Shown: positions 44,460-53,258 of the stretch, piece by piece
Layout: each line of letters opens with the position of its first letter
How positions within the stretch are numbered: the first letter of the stretch is position 1
Origin: CAWGGS01 sp046704745
GTDB taxonomy: Bacteria > Desulfobacterota > Desulfobulbia > Desulfobulbales > Desulfocapsaceae
Direction: 5' to 3'
Length of the DNA stretch: 64,000 bases
NCBI GenBank assembly: GCA_046704745.1
Contig: JBJKRL010000067.1
Coordinates: forward strand, 1-64,000
Notes under the pieces: generated by a model
Seen by the model: the letters and a program-made list of their open reading frames with translations, nothing else
Told to the model about the DNA's origin: nothing
The model's database searches: none
Translations under genes and position numbers: made by a program

Positions 44460-44663
44460 TTTCTCTTCCCCTGTACCCGGTCCGTTGAAACTGATTTTGC
44501 AACGGACCCGGCCTATAATTTTAGTAAGTAACATGAATTTAAGACCATATCTAATTGATAGAAACTCTAGCAGATTGGTGAGAAAAAAATCAAGAGAATT
44601 TTCTGATTTCGGATCGATAGCGTACTTTTATTCTACTATTCTCCTGTAGAATTTTGAATTTTT

Positions 44664-44796
44664 ATGGTCTCCGGCGATATGGCGTTTACGCCCGAACGCA
44701 GCGTTATACTCAATATTTTATCCTTGGAGATAAGCATCCTTCGTATATAAACTCCGACTTCCGATAGTGGCTATATGGCAGTTGAAACAACCGGGC
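44664..44796 (+). repeat. dispersed repeat family I, copy D (decayed)
   Basis: Matches copy C with many substitutions: ACTCAATATTTTATCCTTGG, AGATAAGCATCCTTCG, ATAAACTCCGACTTCCG, then a TATATGGCAGTTGAAA remnant. The left end is not recognisable. It lies between the divergent omptin and amgK-like genes, about 90 nt upstream of the latter. Confidence 0.6.
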
Positions 44797-44882
44797 AAGT
44801 TCTCATCGATTCATACCCTCATAAGTTGGAGTTATTATTTTTCCTTGCGACAAGAGGCCCGGCATAGGTTACTATAGCCGTC

Positions 44883-45941
44883 ATGGTAAGCACTCAATAT
44901 AGAGAACTTTCAAAGAAGATTGTCAGGCTGCTGTATGAAGCAACTCTTGTCTCAGCACGCGAGGCTGATATGTTCCCAGAGACCTGGGAGATTCTGCCTG
45001 TCCCGAGCGATGGTTCAAATCGTCTCTTTTTTCGTGTTCTCCTGAAAGGGAGAAATATCTGCATGGCTGCGGCACCAGCTTCGACACTGAGTCGGGACCT
45101 TGCCGAAGCCAGGTCCACTTATCAGATAGGGAGACACCTTGCCTGTTCAGGCGTTCCTGTCCCTGATATTTTTGGCTGGGACGACAAAAGCGGCTTAATA
45201 CTTTTCGAAGATCTCGGTGATCGCAGGCTGCATAACCTGAAAGAGAGTGAGAATTGTAATGACCTGCGGATTTGGTACAAAGAGGCCATCGACCGGTTGG
45301 TCCATATGCAACTGGCAGGAGTTCAGGGTTTTGATACCGACTGGTGTTGGGATACATGCCGCTACGACCGGGAACTGATGATTGATAGAGAATCGCACTA
45401 TTTTCTGAAAGCCTTCTGGCAGGATGTCCTGGGACGTGAGGTTCCGGATGGGATAGAGGATGAGTTTTTGGCGATTGCCTGCTTTATCGACGGCAAGGTG
45501 CGTGATGTCTTCTTACATCGTGACTTTCAGTCAAGAAATATTATGATAAAAAGCAGTAAGCTCCGGATTATCGATTACCAGGCCGGCAGATTGGGCCCTC
45601 CTGGATACGATCTGGTATCTTTGCTTATCGATCCCTATGCAGCACTTACACCGGAATTTCAGGACGATCTCCTCGACTATTATCTCGCCATTCCCGCTAT
45701 CGGCAGTGCTTTTTCTGGCAAGGATCTGAAAGAGCAGTATCCGTTTCTGGCCCTGCAGAGAAATCTTCAGATTATTGGTGCCTTTTCCTTTCTCAGCAAA
45801 GTGAGAAACAAATCGTTTTTTTCAAGCTATATTCTTCCATCACTTGTCATGCTTTGCAGGCGCATGCAGGAGCCGGTTTTTGCCGATTTTTTGATATTAA
45901 AAAAAATGGCCGAAACGGCTTTGGAAGCTTTTACTAAATAA
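44883..45941 (+). CDS. amgK: AmgK-like sugar kinase (aminoglycoside phosphotransferase family)
   Basis: The protein has 352 residues with an APH-type kinase fold: an N-lobe nucleotide region (LPVPSDGSNRLFFRVLLKGR), the linker LFEDLGDRRLHNL, the catalytic loop VFLHRDFQSRNIMIKSSKLR, then IIDYQAGRLGPPGYDLVSLL as the metal-binding site. AmgK phosphorylates the anomeric position of MurNAc or GlcNAc for recycling. The LGPPGYDLVSLL segment is typical of AmgK-type proteins. Together with the MurU-like gene it forms the recycling pair that bypasses de novo UDP-MurNAc synthesis (inference). Confidence 0.8.
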   Translation: MVSTQYRELSKKIVRLLYEATLVSAREADMFPETWEILPVPSDGSNRLFFRVLLKGRNICMAAAPASTLSRDLAEARSTYQIGRHLACSGVPVPDIFGWDDKSGLILFEDLGDRRLHNLKESENCNDLRIWYKEAIDRLVHMQLAGVQGFDTDWCWDTCRYDRELMIDRESHYFLKAFWQDVLGREVPDGIEDEFLAIACFIDGKVRDVFLHRDFQSRNIMIKSSKLRIIDYQAGRLGPPGYDLVSLLIDPYAALTPEFQDDLLDYYLAIPAIGSAFSGKDLKEQYPFLALQRNLQIIGAFSFLSKVRNKSFFSSYILPSLVMLCRRMQEPVFADFLILKKMAETALEAFTK

Positions 45942-46152
45942 TTACATTGCATTACTATTCAATATTAGGAGGGAAAACCATCAGGTAACAATTTCTTTGT
46001 TTGGGAAAGATGTGCAATGTTGTCTTGTTTAGGGTAAAAAGCATCCTCTTGCAGCTGGATTGTCTCTTGGAAAACACACGAATGAAACATAATTAAAAGA
46101 GACGATCCTATACGATTAAGACGATTCATTAAAGAGAGTAAGACGTATCACA

Positions 46153-47496
46153 ATGCCGGAACAAACATATTCCATCGTTGCTCTGGTTGGACGTCCGAAT
46201 GTCGGGAAGTCCACCTTGTTCAACAGGATTACCAGGACTCGCAAAGCCTTGGTGGATTCCACCCCTGGTGTGACAAGAGACCGGCATTATGAACGGGTGG
46301 TCTGGGACAATAAGCTTTTCGTAGTGGTGGATACCGGCGGCATTGATGACAATGTCGATGATGTCATGGTTGCACATATTCGCAGGCAGGCCATCTCGGC
46401 AATAGAAGAGGCGGATATCATCCTTTTTCTGATGGACGGGCGCGAGGGGCCGACTCCGGTAGATCAGGAAGTTATCGAACTTCTGCGCCGGTCGGAAAAA
46501 ACCATATTCCATGTGGTGAACAAGATCGACGGACCTGAATTTGAAACGGAGCTTCTGGCCCAGTTCTATGAGTTGGGTATCGAAATGGCCTGGGCTGTAT
46601 CGGCGGAGCATGGCTATGGTTTTACAACGCTTATGGACGGCTTGGCAAATCGGCTGATTGAAAACGATGCCGACGCACGCCTACCGGAGGATACAATAAA
46701 AATAGCCTTTTTGGGACGGCCTAATGTAGGTAAGTCATCAATAATAAACAGAATACTTGGTCAAGAGCGTATGGTGGTGTCCGAAATATCAGGGACAACC
46801 CGGGACTCGGTTGATACCTTGCTCACCCATGGCAGGCATACCTATCTGCTGATTGATACTGCGGGGATACGGAGAAAGGGAAAAACCAAGGAGAAACTGG
46901 AAAAATTCAGTATCTTGAAAAGTCTGGCAGCCATGGAACGGTGTGATCTCGCTGTTGTCTTAATTGATGCCGACGACGGTATTACTGAACAGGACACCAA
47001 AGTAATCGGTTATACCCAGGAACAGAACAGAGGTCTGATCCTGGTGGTTAATAAATGGGATCTGGTGCAGAATGATAAAAAGAGACAGCGGCGGATATTG
47101 GAAGAAATCGGCAGAGCTGTTCCTTTTGTGGGATTTGCCCCTTTGCTTACCATTTCCGCTTTAAGCGGTTATGGCGTTAAACGTCTTTTCCCTACCATCG
47201 GTTCGCTGTACAGGCAGTTTACCATGACTTTTCCCACTTCGGCGCTGAATCGATTATTAAGAGATGCAGTTGAAGGGCATTCTCCGCCGATTTATAAAAA
47301 CAAACGACTGAAATTTTATTATACCTCCCAAATCGGCACCCGGCCACCGAAATTCGTCATCATGACCAACAGCCAGAAGGGGGTGCATTTTTCCTACGAG
47401 CGATACCTGATCAACAGGTATCGGGAAGGGCTGGGGCTGGACAAGGTTCCTCTGCAGATTTTCTTCCGTGATAAAACGAATCAGCGCAAGACCTGA
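46153..47496 (+). CDS. der: ribosome biogenesis GTPase Der (EngA)
   Basis: The protein has 447 residues. Two GTPase domains in tandem: GRPNVGKSTLFNRITRTRKA at the N-terminus with a DTGGID Walker B, and GRPNVGKSSIINRILGQERM around residue 190 with TAGIRRKGKTKEKLEKFS. Each has an NKxD (VNKIDG, VNKWDL). A KH-like C-terminal domain follows. It acts in 50S assembly. Complete and clear. Confidence 0.96.
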   Translation: MPEQTYSIVALVGRPNVGKSTLFNRITRTRKALVDSTPGVTRDRHYERVVWDNKLFVVVDTGGIDDNVDDVMVAHIRRQAISAIEEADIILFLMDGREGPTPVDQEVIELLRRSEKTIFHVVNKIDGPEFETELLAQFYELGIEMAWAVSAEHGYGFTTLMDGLANRLIENDADARLPEDTIKIAFLGRPNVGKSSIINRILGQERMVVSEISGTTRDSVDTLLTHGRHTYLLIDTAGIRRKGKTKEKLEKFSILKSLAAMERCDLAVVLIDADDGITEQDTKVIGYTQEQNRGLILVVNKWDLVQNDKKRQRRILEEIGRAVPFVGFAPLLTISALSGYGVKRLFPTIGSLYRQFTMTFPTSALNRLLRDAVEGHSPPIYKNKRLKFYYTSQIGTRPPKFVIMTNSQKGVHFSYERYLINRYREGLGLDKVPLQIFFRDKTNQRKT

Positions 47497-47550
47497 CCGG
47501 TGCTGATAATTCATGCCGAATCTGAATTAATCGTACGATTGGAAAGCTGA

Positions 47551-47760
47551 ATGAAGCAACCCGGCGAAGTTCATCGCTTCCGGCTGCTGCCTTATGGCCT
47601 TTTCGCAGGCGCACCACGGCTGACAGACAGGCCGTCCATGGCCTGCTGTCAGTTTCGGAGGTCGAGGTCCGCAACCCTTCGGACCTGGTGTGGAACACCT
47701 GCGGGCCTCCGCGAGGCGCACTCCGGCGATGACCTCCGCCTTCGTGTTTATAGATAGGAA
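47551..47760. repeat. GC-rich cluster of hairpins
   Basis: Intergenic and GC-rich. A 13-bp stem with one mismatch lies at 47620-47633/47640-47652 (6-nt loop CTGACAG...CTGTCAG type). A stem AGGTCCG/CGGACCT lies at 47666-47686, and GGTGT/ACACC at 47687-47699. It resembles structured dispersed repeats of other deltaproteobacterial genomes. Reading frames in it are overlapping and unsupported. Confidence 0.6.
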
Positions 47761-47782
47761 GCTTGAGTCCGTGAACCTGTTT

Positions 47783-48976
47783 TTATTCGGGTAATTTTTT
47801 AGCCTTTATTCTTGCTGTAGCAAAAGCCTGCGCCGATCGTTGGATGATTTTTTCGTCAATACAGAAAGCAAGCCGGAAATACCCGCCAAGACCGAACCCT
47901 TTGCCGGGAACGGCCAGGATTTTCTCTTCCTGAAGGATCGAACAAAAGGCTACATCGTCGGCAATGGGGGATTGCGGGAAGATGTAGAAGGCTCCTTTGG
48001 GAGGGATGAAATCGTAGCCGGCACTTTTCAGCAGTGCACAGAAAATCTCCCGCCGACGCTCATAGACGGTACTGTCTACTGAAACACCTTTGAGCCTGGC
48101 TACCACTCGCTGCATCAGTGCCGGGGCGTTGACAAAACCCAAGATACGGTTGGCAAGCGTCAGCGCATCCACCAGTGCTGCCTTATCTGCAATATCGGGA
48201 TGGACAGCCATATAGCCGATACGCTCTCCCGGGAGCGAAAGATCCTTGGAGTAGGAGGAGAGAACAACGCTGTTTGAATAGGCCTTGAAAATGCTTGCGA
48301 CCGTATGACCTTCAAAAACGATTTTTCTGTACGGCTCATCGGAAATAAGCGTTATTGCAATGCCGAGCCGCCTGCCTGCCTCTTCGAGAAGATTACCCAA
48401 TGCATTGAGTGCTTCCTGGGAGTATATCTGGCCGGTTGGGTTGTTGGGTGAATTAATGATGAGGGCCTTGGTCTTATTTGTGATGGCTGTTTCAATGGCG
48501 GCAAGATCCAGATTGAACTCTTTATCTGTTTTAACCACCTTGCTGACCCCGCCATGGTTGTCGATATAAAAATTATATTCCACAAAATAAGGTGCCAGAA
48601 GAAGGACCTCGTCCCCAGGATTGAGCAGAGCTTTGAGGACCACGTTTAATGCACCGGCGGCACCGCAGGTCATCAGGACATCATCGTGCTTGATTGAGAT
48701 ACCCTGTTCCTCGGACATTCTTTCGGCGATAATCTCGCGTACCCAAGGGTAGCCGGCATTGGGCATATAGGCATGAATTCCCGGTGCTTCGTCTGCCGCC
48801 ACTTCACGAATGGCTTGATTAAAAAGAGCGGGGGGAGGGACATCGGGATTACCGAGGCTGAAGTCAAAAACGTTATCGGCACCGTATCGAGCCTTCATCC
48901 TTGCCCCTTCCTCGAACATCTTTCTAATCATTGAAGACTGGGTTGAAAAGCCGAGCATTTTTTTTGAAACAGGCAT
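47783..48976 (-). CDS. PLP-dependent aminotransferase (class I/II)
   Basis: The protein has 397 residues; AAGGAGGAG lies just before the ATG. Fold type I aminotransferase: SLGNPDVPPP near the N-terminus, NSPNNPTGQIYS, ISDEPYRKIVFEG, the PLP Lys in SSYSKDLSLPGERIGYMAVH and a C-terminal Arg in RLAFCIDE. Aspartate/aromatic aminotransferase family of the AspC-AspB kind; the amino donor is not fixed by sequence. Confidence 0.9.
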   Translation of the reverse strand: MPVSKKMLGFSTQSSMIRKMFEEGARMKARYGADNVFDFSLGNPDVPPPALFNQAIREVAADEAPGIHAYMPNAGYPWVREIIAERMSEEQGISIKHDDVLMTCGAAGALNVVLKALLNPGDEVLLLAPYFVEYNFYIDNHGGVSKVVKTDKEFNLDLAAIETAITNKTKALIINSPNNPTGQIYSQEALNALGNLLEEAGRRLGIAITLISDEPYRKIVFEGHTVASIFKAYSNSVVLSSYSKDLSLPGERIGYMAVHPDIADKAALVDALTLANRILGFVNAPALMQRVVARLKGVSVDSTVYERRREIFCALLKSAGYDFIPPKGAFYIFPQSPIADDVAFCSILQEEKILAVPGKGFGLGGYFRLAFCIDEKIIQRSAQAFATARIKAKKLPE

Positions 48977-49061
48977 GGCGTCTCCTCCTTGGGACCTTAG
49001 AAATTCATTGCTTGTTTTTAAGAATGAATTTCGTGAAGGTTCTTATACCCCTGGTGGGGTG

Positions 49062-49898
49062 TTAGGCTTGATATGCTTTCTTGAAATAATCGTAAGCTGC
49101 ATTGATTTCCTTCATCTTTTCTTCGGCTACCTTGCGGAATTCATCGCCGAGATGGCGAACTTTGTCCGGGTGATATGTCATAGAGAGCTTCCGATACGCT
49201 TTCTTTATCGTCTCCATGTCGGCGCCGGGTTCAAGACCGAGGACCGCATAATATTGTTCCGCCGCGTCGCGGGAGGCAGCAGCTGTCTGCTGGTTGCGGT
49301 ACATATATTTTGCTTCAATGGTTCTCTGATCATATGCTGATATCTCAAGATAACGGGCGATATTGCGGGCTATCTGCAGCTCGTTTTCCGGCACAACGGA
49401 CTTGGTGAAGAGGATTTGGTAGATGAGCTCAAGGAGGATGAGCCGAGGTTCGTAGGAAAAGGTCGCTCGAAATTCCTGGAGAAGCGTATCCAATGTAGTG
49501 CCGGTGGAGATAGCCTCTTTGATCAGATCCTTGACCCACATCATCTGGGTTTGGGAATACCGGAGGTTATACTGAAAAAAGTTTTGAATGGTTGTGATCT
49601 CCTCCTTCGTTACCTGACCGTCGATCTTGGCGATATTTACGAGGATCTGTACCAGCAACCAGACGAACCGATTATGGCTTTCAGTCTGCGAGGATTCGTA
49701 TGTTGATATTTTCTTCTGAATCCAATATGTTATCCCCCAGAACAGAGCGATAAAGAAAAGGACTCCGGCCAGGCCGGAAAACATGAGCAGGCCTAGAAAA
49801 TCGATCAGCCCACGTGCTCCGCCTGAGAGAAAAATAAAAAGCAGCAATATGAGCAGGCAACCGCCGCAGCCCGGTTGCTGGCGTCGATGGTATTCCAT
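49062..49898 (-). CDS. DjlA-like membrane protein with J domain
   Basis: The protein has 278 residues. An N-terminal double hydrophobic segment (about 12-68) anchors it in the membrane; a TerB-like helical domain follows (IAKIDGQVTKEEITTIQNFF). The C-terminal J domain reads YYAVLGLEPGADMETIKKAY, then MTYHPDKVRHLGDEF (HPD). Membrane-anchored co-chaperones of this layout present clients to DnaK. Upstream of the aminotransferase on the same strand. Confidence 0.88.
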   Translation of the reverse strand: MEYHRRQQPGCGGCLLILLLFIFLSGGARGLIDFLGLLMFSGLAGVLFFIALFWGITYWIQKKISTYESSQTESHNRFVWLLVQILVNIAKIDGQVTKEEITTIQNFFQYNLRYSQTQMMWVKDLIKEAISTGTTLDTLLQEFRATFSYEPRLILLELIYQILFTKSVVPENELQIARNIARYLEISAYDQRTIEAKYMYRNQQTAAASRDAAEQYYAVLGLEPGADMETIKKAYRKLSMTYHPDKVRHLGDEFRKVAEEKMKEINAAYDYFKKAYQA

Positions 49899-49913
49899 AA
49901 TATCAGGTTTCTT

Positions 49914-51107
49914 TTAATCGTGTGCCGGGGCAGAACCGTTTGCTCGTTGTTGAAAAAGCGCTTCAATAAATTCATCGGGATCGAAATCCCGCAGGTCGTC
50001 GAGCTTTTCACCAATGCCGATGAATCGGATGGGTATTTTTAGATCGCGGCTGATATTGGCCACAATACCTCCCTTGGCTGTCCCATCGAGTTTAGTCAGT
50101 GTTATTCCTGTAATCTCAACAGCATCATTGAAGAGTTTTGCCTGAGATATACCGTTTTGCCCTGTTGTTGCATCGATAACCAGCATGACCTCATGCGGGG
50201 CTCCAGGAAGTTGTTTTGCCATGACCCGTTTAATCTTTTTCAACTCTTCCATCAGATTTGCCTGGGTATGCAGGCGTCCGGCCGTATCCACAAGAACCAC
50301 ATCATAGTCTTTGGCTATGGTCATGGCATCAAAGACAACAGACGACGGATCTGCGCCTTCCGAACGTGATACGACCTTCACCTTATTTCTCTCTCCCCAT
50401 ATCTGCAGTTGAGCAACCGCCGCCGCCCTGAAGGTATCGGCTGCAACCAGCATTACGGATTGGCCGGACCGGATAAATTTGTTGGCGATTTTACCGATGG
50501 TGGTTGTTTTGCCTACTCCGTTGACACCGATCACCATAATGACAAACGGACCGTCTTCAGGCATGACCAGCTCTGCAGGCCTCGTTGATTCGGTGATGAA
50601 TTTTCGTATATCTTCTTTTAAAATCTCTTTTAATGATGCAGGGTCTGATAACTCCTTACGTTTTACTTTACGTCTTGCCTTGTCAAGAAGTTCAGTGGTG
50701 GTTGAAACTCCCAGATCCGCCATGATGAGAATTTCTTCCAGATCATCGAGGAGTTGTGCGTCGATTACCTTTTTGCCCAGAAAAAGTGAATCCATTCGAT
50801 AAATGAAAGAGTCTCTGGTTTTTGACAGGCGTTCGGAGAGTCGTTTGAACATCGATCCTGGAGGCGAGGCTGCTTTCCCGGATTCGTTGTTCTTTTCTTC
50901 TACCGGTGGCTCTTCCACAATGATTTCTTGTTTCTGGTCCTGTATCTGGACTAGTTCCGTTTTTGGGGCGGGTTCCGAGACTTCCTCTAAAGGCACCGGG
51001 GACTCAGGTTCCTCTGTAACCTCCAGCGGTTCTTCGATATCCTTTTCCTGTATAGATTCGGTGGGATCTTCTTTTTTTGCACGTTTTTTCTTAAACCAAC
51101 CAAGCAT
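49914..51107 (-). CDS. ftsY: signal recognition particle receptor FtsY
   Basis: The protein has 397 residues. An acidic N-terminal domain (about 1-100, rich in Glu/Pro/Ser) is typical of membrane-binding FtsY A-domains. The NG domain has GVNGVGKTTTIGKIANKFIR, DTFRAAAVAQLQIW, VDTAGRLHTQANLMEELKKI and LTKLDGTAKGG. It docks ribosome-SRP complexes at the inner membrane. It starts MLGWFKKKRAK. Confidence 0.96.
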   Translation of the reverse strand: MLGWFKKKRAKKEDPTESIQEKDIEEPLEVTEEPESPVPLEEVSEPAPKTELVQIQDQKQEIIVEEPPVEEKNNESGKAASPPGSMFKRLSERLSKTRDSFIYRMDSLFLGKKVIDAQLLDDLEEILIMADLGVSTTTELLDKARRKVKRKELSDPASLKEILKEDIRKFITESTRPAELVMPEDGPFVIMVIGVNGVGKTTTIGKIANKFIRSGQSVMLVAADTFRAAAVAQLQIWGERNKVKVVSRSEGADPSSVVFDAMTIAKDYDVVLVDTAGRLHTQANLMEELKKIKRVMAKQLPGAPHEVMLVIDATTGQNGISQAKLFNDAVEITGITLTKLDGTAKGGIVANISRDLKIPIRFIGIGEKLDDLRDFDPDEFIEALFQQRANGSAPAHD

Positions 51108-51543
51108 GGGGCTCTATCCTTTTAAGGTGACGATCCACTATTCAAATAATTCATTTATTAAAGACCGGCTCAATTTGCCGTATGGGAATTGTTCATAGTA
51201 CGGTTTGATCGATAAGAAAGCAACAAAAACAGTGCCTCCATCTAGATGAAGATATCTCAAAAAGTCTATTTTCCCTAAGGTTTCAGGGTGAACAAGTATG
51301 GAAATAGTTTGCAATTCCGGACAATGACATTACTGTAAGGGGTGTTAAGATAACCAGTGTTCCGTCGCCTCTTAAGGCATAGGACTTTTTACTGACTAAA
51401 AAACTCCGTGAAAAGAGTATATGCCGGCGGCTTGGCATCATAATTTTATAAATTATCGTATTCCCCCTGCAGTCCTTGGGGATTTTACGATCATATAAAT
51501 CTCTTGGATTATTGAGATCCGTTTGCTTAAAGGAGGCAATAGC
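51108..51543. other. gap between the divergent ftsY and mrp genes
   Basis: About 435 nt, AT-rich, with no credible gene or strong hairpin. It must hold the divergent promoters; none matches the consensus well enough to list. The AAAGGAGG ribosome-binding site of mrp ends it. Confidence 0.5.
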
Positions 51544-52476
51544 ATGGCATCATCTTGTGGAGGGTCCTGTGGGACCCCGGAAGCACAGCAGGCCGCAATG
51601 GCCCAGCAGGAAAACGCAATTACCCGGTCACTTGGAAAAATTAAAAATAAACTTCTCGTCATGAGTGGGAAAGGAGGCGTCGGAAAATCAACGATATCTG
51701 TAAACCTGGCTTTAAGTCTTGCGGCCAAGGGGTACAAAGTCGGATTGATGGATGTCGATCTTCACGGGCCCGATGTGGTAAGAATGCTCAATATGAAAGG
51801 TACTCTCGAACCGCCGGAGAACCCGAATTCATTGATTCCACCACTCAAATACAGCGATAATTTGAAAGTTGTATCATTGGAATATATGATGCAGGACAGA
51901 GATGAGGCTGTCATCTGGCGAGGACCCCTTAAAATACAGGCCATCAGGCAGTTCGTATCCGATATGGATTGGGGCGAGCTTGATTATCTTGTGATAGACG
52001 CTCCTCCCGGCACCGGTGATGAGCCGCTTTCCGTTGCTCAGACAATTCCCAATGTCAAAGCCGTAATCGTAACCACTCCTCAGAAGGTGGCGCTTGCCGA
52101 TGTTCGTAAATCGATTAATTTCTGCAAAATCGTCGGCGTCGATATTGCCGGAGTCGTCGAGAATATGGCTGGTTTCGTTTGTCCCAACTGCGATACGACA
52201 GTCGATATATTTAAATCCGGCGGCGGTGAGGAAGTCGCCCGTGATTTTGATCTCCCGTTCCTGGGAAGGGTGCCAATGGATCCCAAGGTCGTCATTGCCG
52301 GCGACGATGGCATACCGTACTTGTCTTCAGACGCAGACAGTCCGGCCGTTAAGGCTTTTGCGGCAGTCGTCGGAGCCATTGAACTGCGAGTTCCCGCCAA
52401 AGGAGCTGTACCACCATTGAAAATGGCGGACACCGGAGGGGCTTGTGGTTGCGGAGGTGGCAGCTGCAACCTGTAA
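51544..52476 (+). CDS. mrp: Mrp/NBP35-type iron-sulfur carrier ATPase
   Basis: The protein has 310 residues; AAAGGAGG precedes the ATG. The deviant Walker A KGGVGKSTISVNLALSLA (with GLMDVDLHGPDV) marks the Mrp/ParA family, and VIDAPPGTGDEPLS is Walker B. FVCPNCDT gives the conserved CxxC of Mrp. Extra cysteines stand at both ends: SSCGGSCGT at the start and GGACGCGGGSCNL at the very end, suggesting further cluster binding. Mrp proteins load Fe-S clusters onto targets. Confidence 0.92.
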   Translation: MASSCGGSCGTPEAQQAAMAQQENAITRSLGKIKNKLLVMSGKGGVGKSTISVNLALSLAAKGYKVGLMDVDLHGPDVVRMLNMKGTLEPPENPNSLIPPLKYSDNLKVVSLEYMMQDRDEAVIWRGPLKIQAIRQFVSDMDWGELDYLVIDAPPGTGDEPLSVAQTIPNVKAVIVTTPQKVALADVRKSINFCKIVGVDIAGVVENMAGFVCPNCDTTVDIFKSGGGEEVARDFDLPFLGRVPMDPKVVIAGDDGIPYLSSDADSPAVKAFAAVVGAIELRVPAKGAVPPLKMADTGGACGCGGGSCNL

Positions 52477-52529
52477 TCCTGCGACTGTTGATGGAAAAGA
52501 AAGTACCTGGTGATTCTTTTCATTTCAGG

Positions 52530-52578
52530 CATCGATGAAAAACAGGTTTTGTTGTATTCCGCCTGTTTTTCGTCGATG
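52530..52578 (+). terminator. stem-loop between mrp and the hydrolase gene
   Basis: GAAAAACAGG (52537-52546) pairs with CCTGTTTTTC (52562-52571), extended by CATCGAT/CGATG outside it; loop about 15 nt. A T-stretch lies inside the second arm rather than after it, so it may be an attenuator or a weak terminator. Confidence 0.45.
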
Positions 52579-52611
52579 AATATCCGTTTCTCTTAACCCT
52601 TGCGAAGACCT

Positions 52612-53241
52612 ATGATACTGAAACAATTAATAGTCGGATCCATGGGCGTCTGTTGTTATATTATCGGCTGCGAAAAGACGGCAAAAGGGGCCATAGTGGA
52701 TCCCGGCGGCTCGGAGAGCATGATCTTAAAAGCGGTCAAGGACATGGGTCTTACCATTGATCAAATAATTGCCACACATGGTCATCCCGATCATGTGTGC
52801 GGCAATCGGATCGTCCAGGAAGCAACCGGGGCCAAGATTGTAATGCATGAAGATGACGCCTCCTTTTTCTTTAAGCCTGAAATTCAGAGCTATTTTTCAA
52901 TGCTCGGTATGGAACCCTCTCCTCCGGTTGATATCACAGTAAAAGACGGAGATATCATCAAAGTCGGCGATGAAGAGTTGCGGGTAATACATACCCCCGG
53001 TCATACACCCGGAGGGATCTGTCTGTATAATCCTCCTGATCTCATCACAGGAGACACCCTTTTTGTTGGTGGCCTGGGGAGGACCGATTTCCCTGGAGGT
53101 TCTCACAGACAACTGATTGAATCGATACTTGAGAGATTGATGATTCTTCCTGAAGACACCATTGTCTGGCCGGGACACGGCTACGGTGGAAACCGGTCTA
53201 CAATCGGCGAAGAAAAGAAGGAAAACCCCTATCTCTATTGA
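52612..53241 (+). CDS. metallo-beta-lactamase-fold hydrolase (glyoxalase II-like)
   Basis: The protein has 209 residues from the ATG at 52612. Metal-binding motifs: IATHGHPDHVCGN (HxHxDH), IHTPGHTPGGICLY, LITGDTLFVGGLGRTDFPGG and WPGHGYGG. The family cleaves thioesters such as S-lactoylglutathione or other thiol adducts. In an anaerobe the physiological substrate may be a different thiol. It is co-directional with selB, 17 nt apart, so co-transcription is likely. Confidence 0.92.
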   Translation: MILKQLIVGSMGVCCYIIGCEKTAKGAIVDPGGSESMILKAVKDMGLTIDQIIATHGHPDHVCGNRIVQEATGAKIVMHEDDASFFFKPEIQSYFSMLGMEPSPPVDITVKDGDIIKVGDEELRVIHTPGHTPGGICLYNPPDLITGDTLFVGGLGRTDFPGGSHRQLIESILERLMILPEDTIVWPGHGYGGNRSTIGEEKKENPYLY

Positions 53242-53258
53242 ATGCTCCCTGAATCGCT

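Noticed and set aside
44130..44531. 133-codon plus-strand frame opposite the omptin gene
   Set aside because: Shadow of the Thr-rich region of the omptin gene on the other strand.
47527..47757. Short overlapping frames on both strands in the GC-rich spacer
   Set aside because: They come from hairpin-rich repeat DNA and lack ribosome-binding sites.
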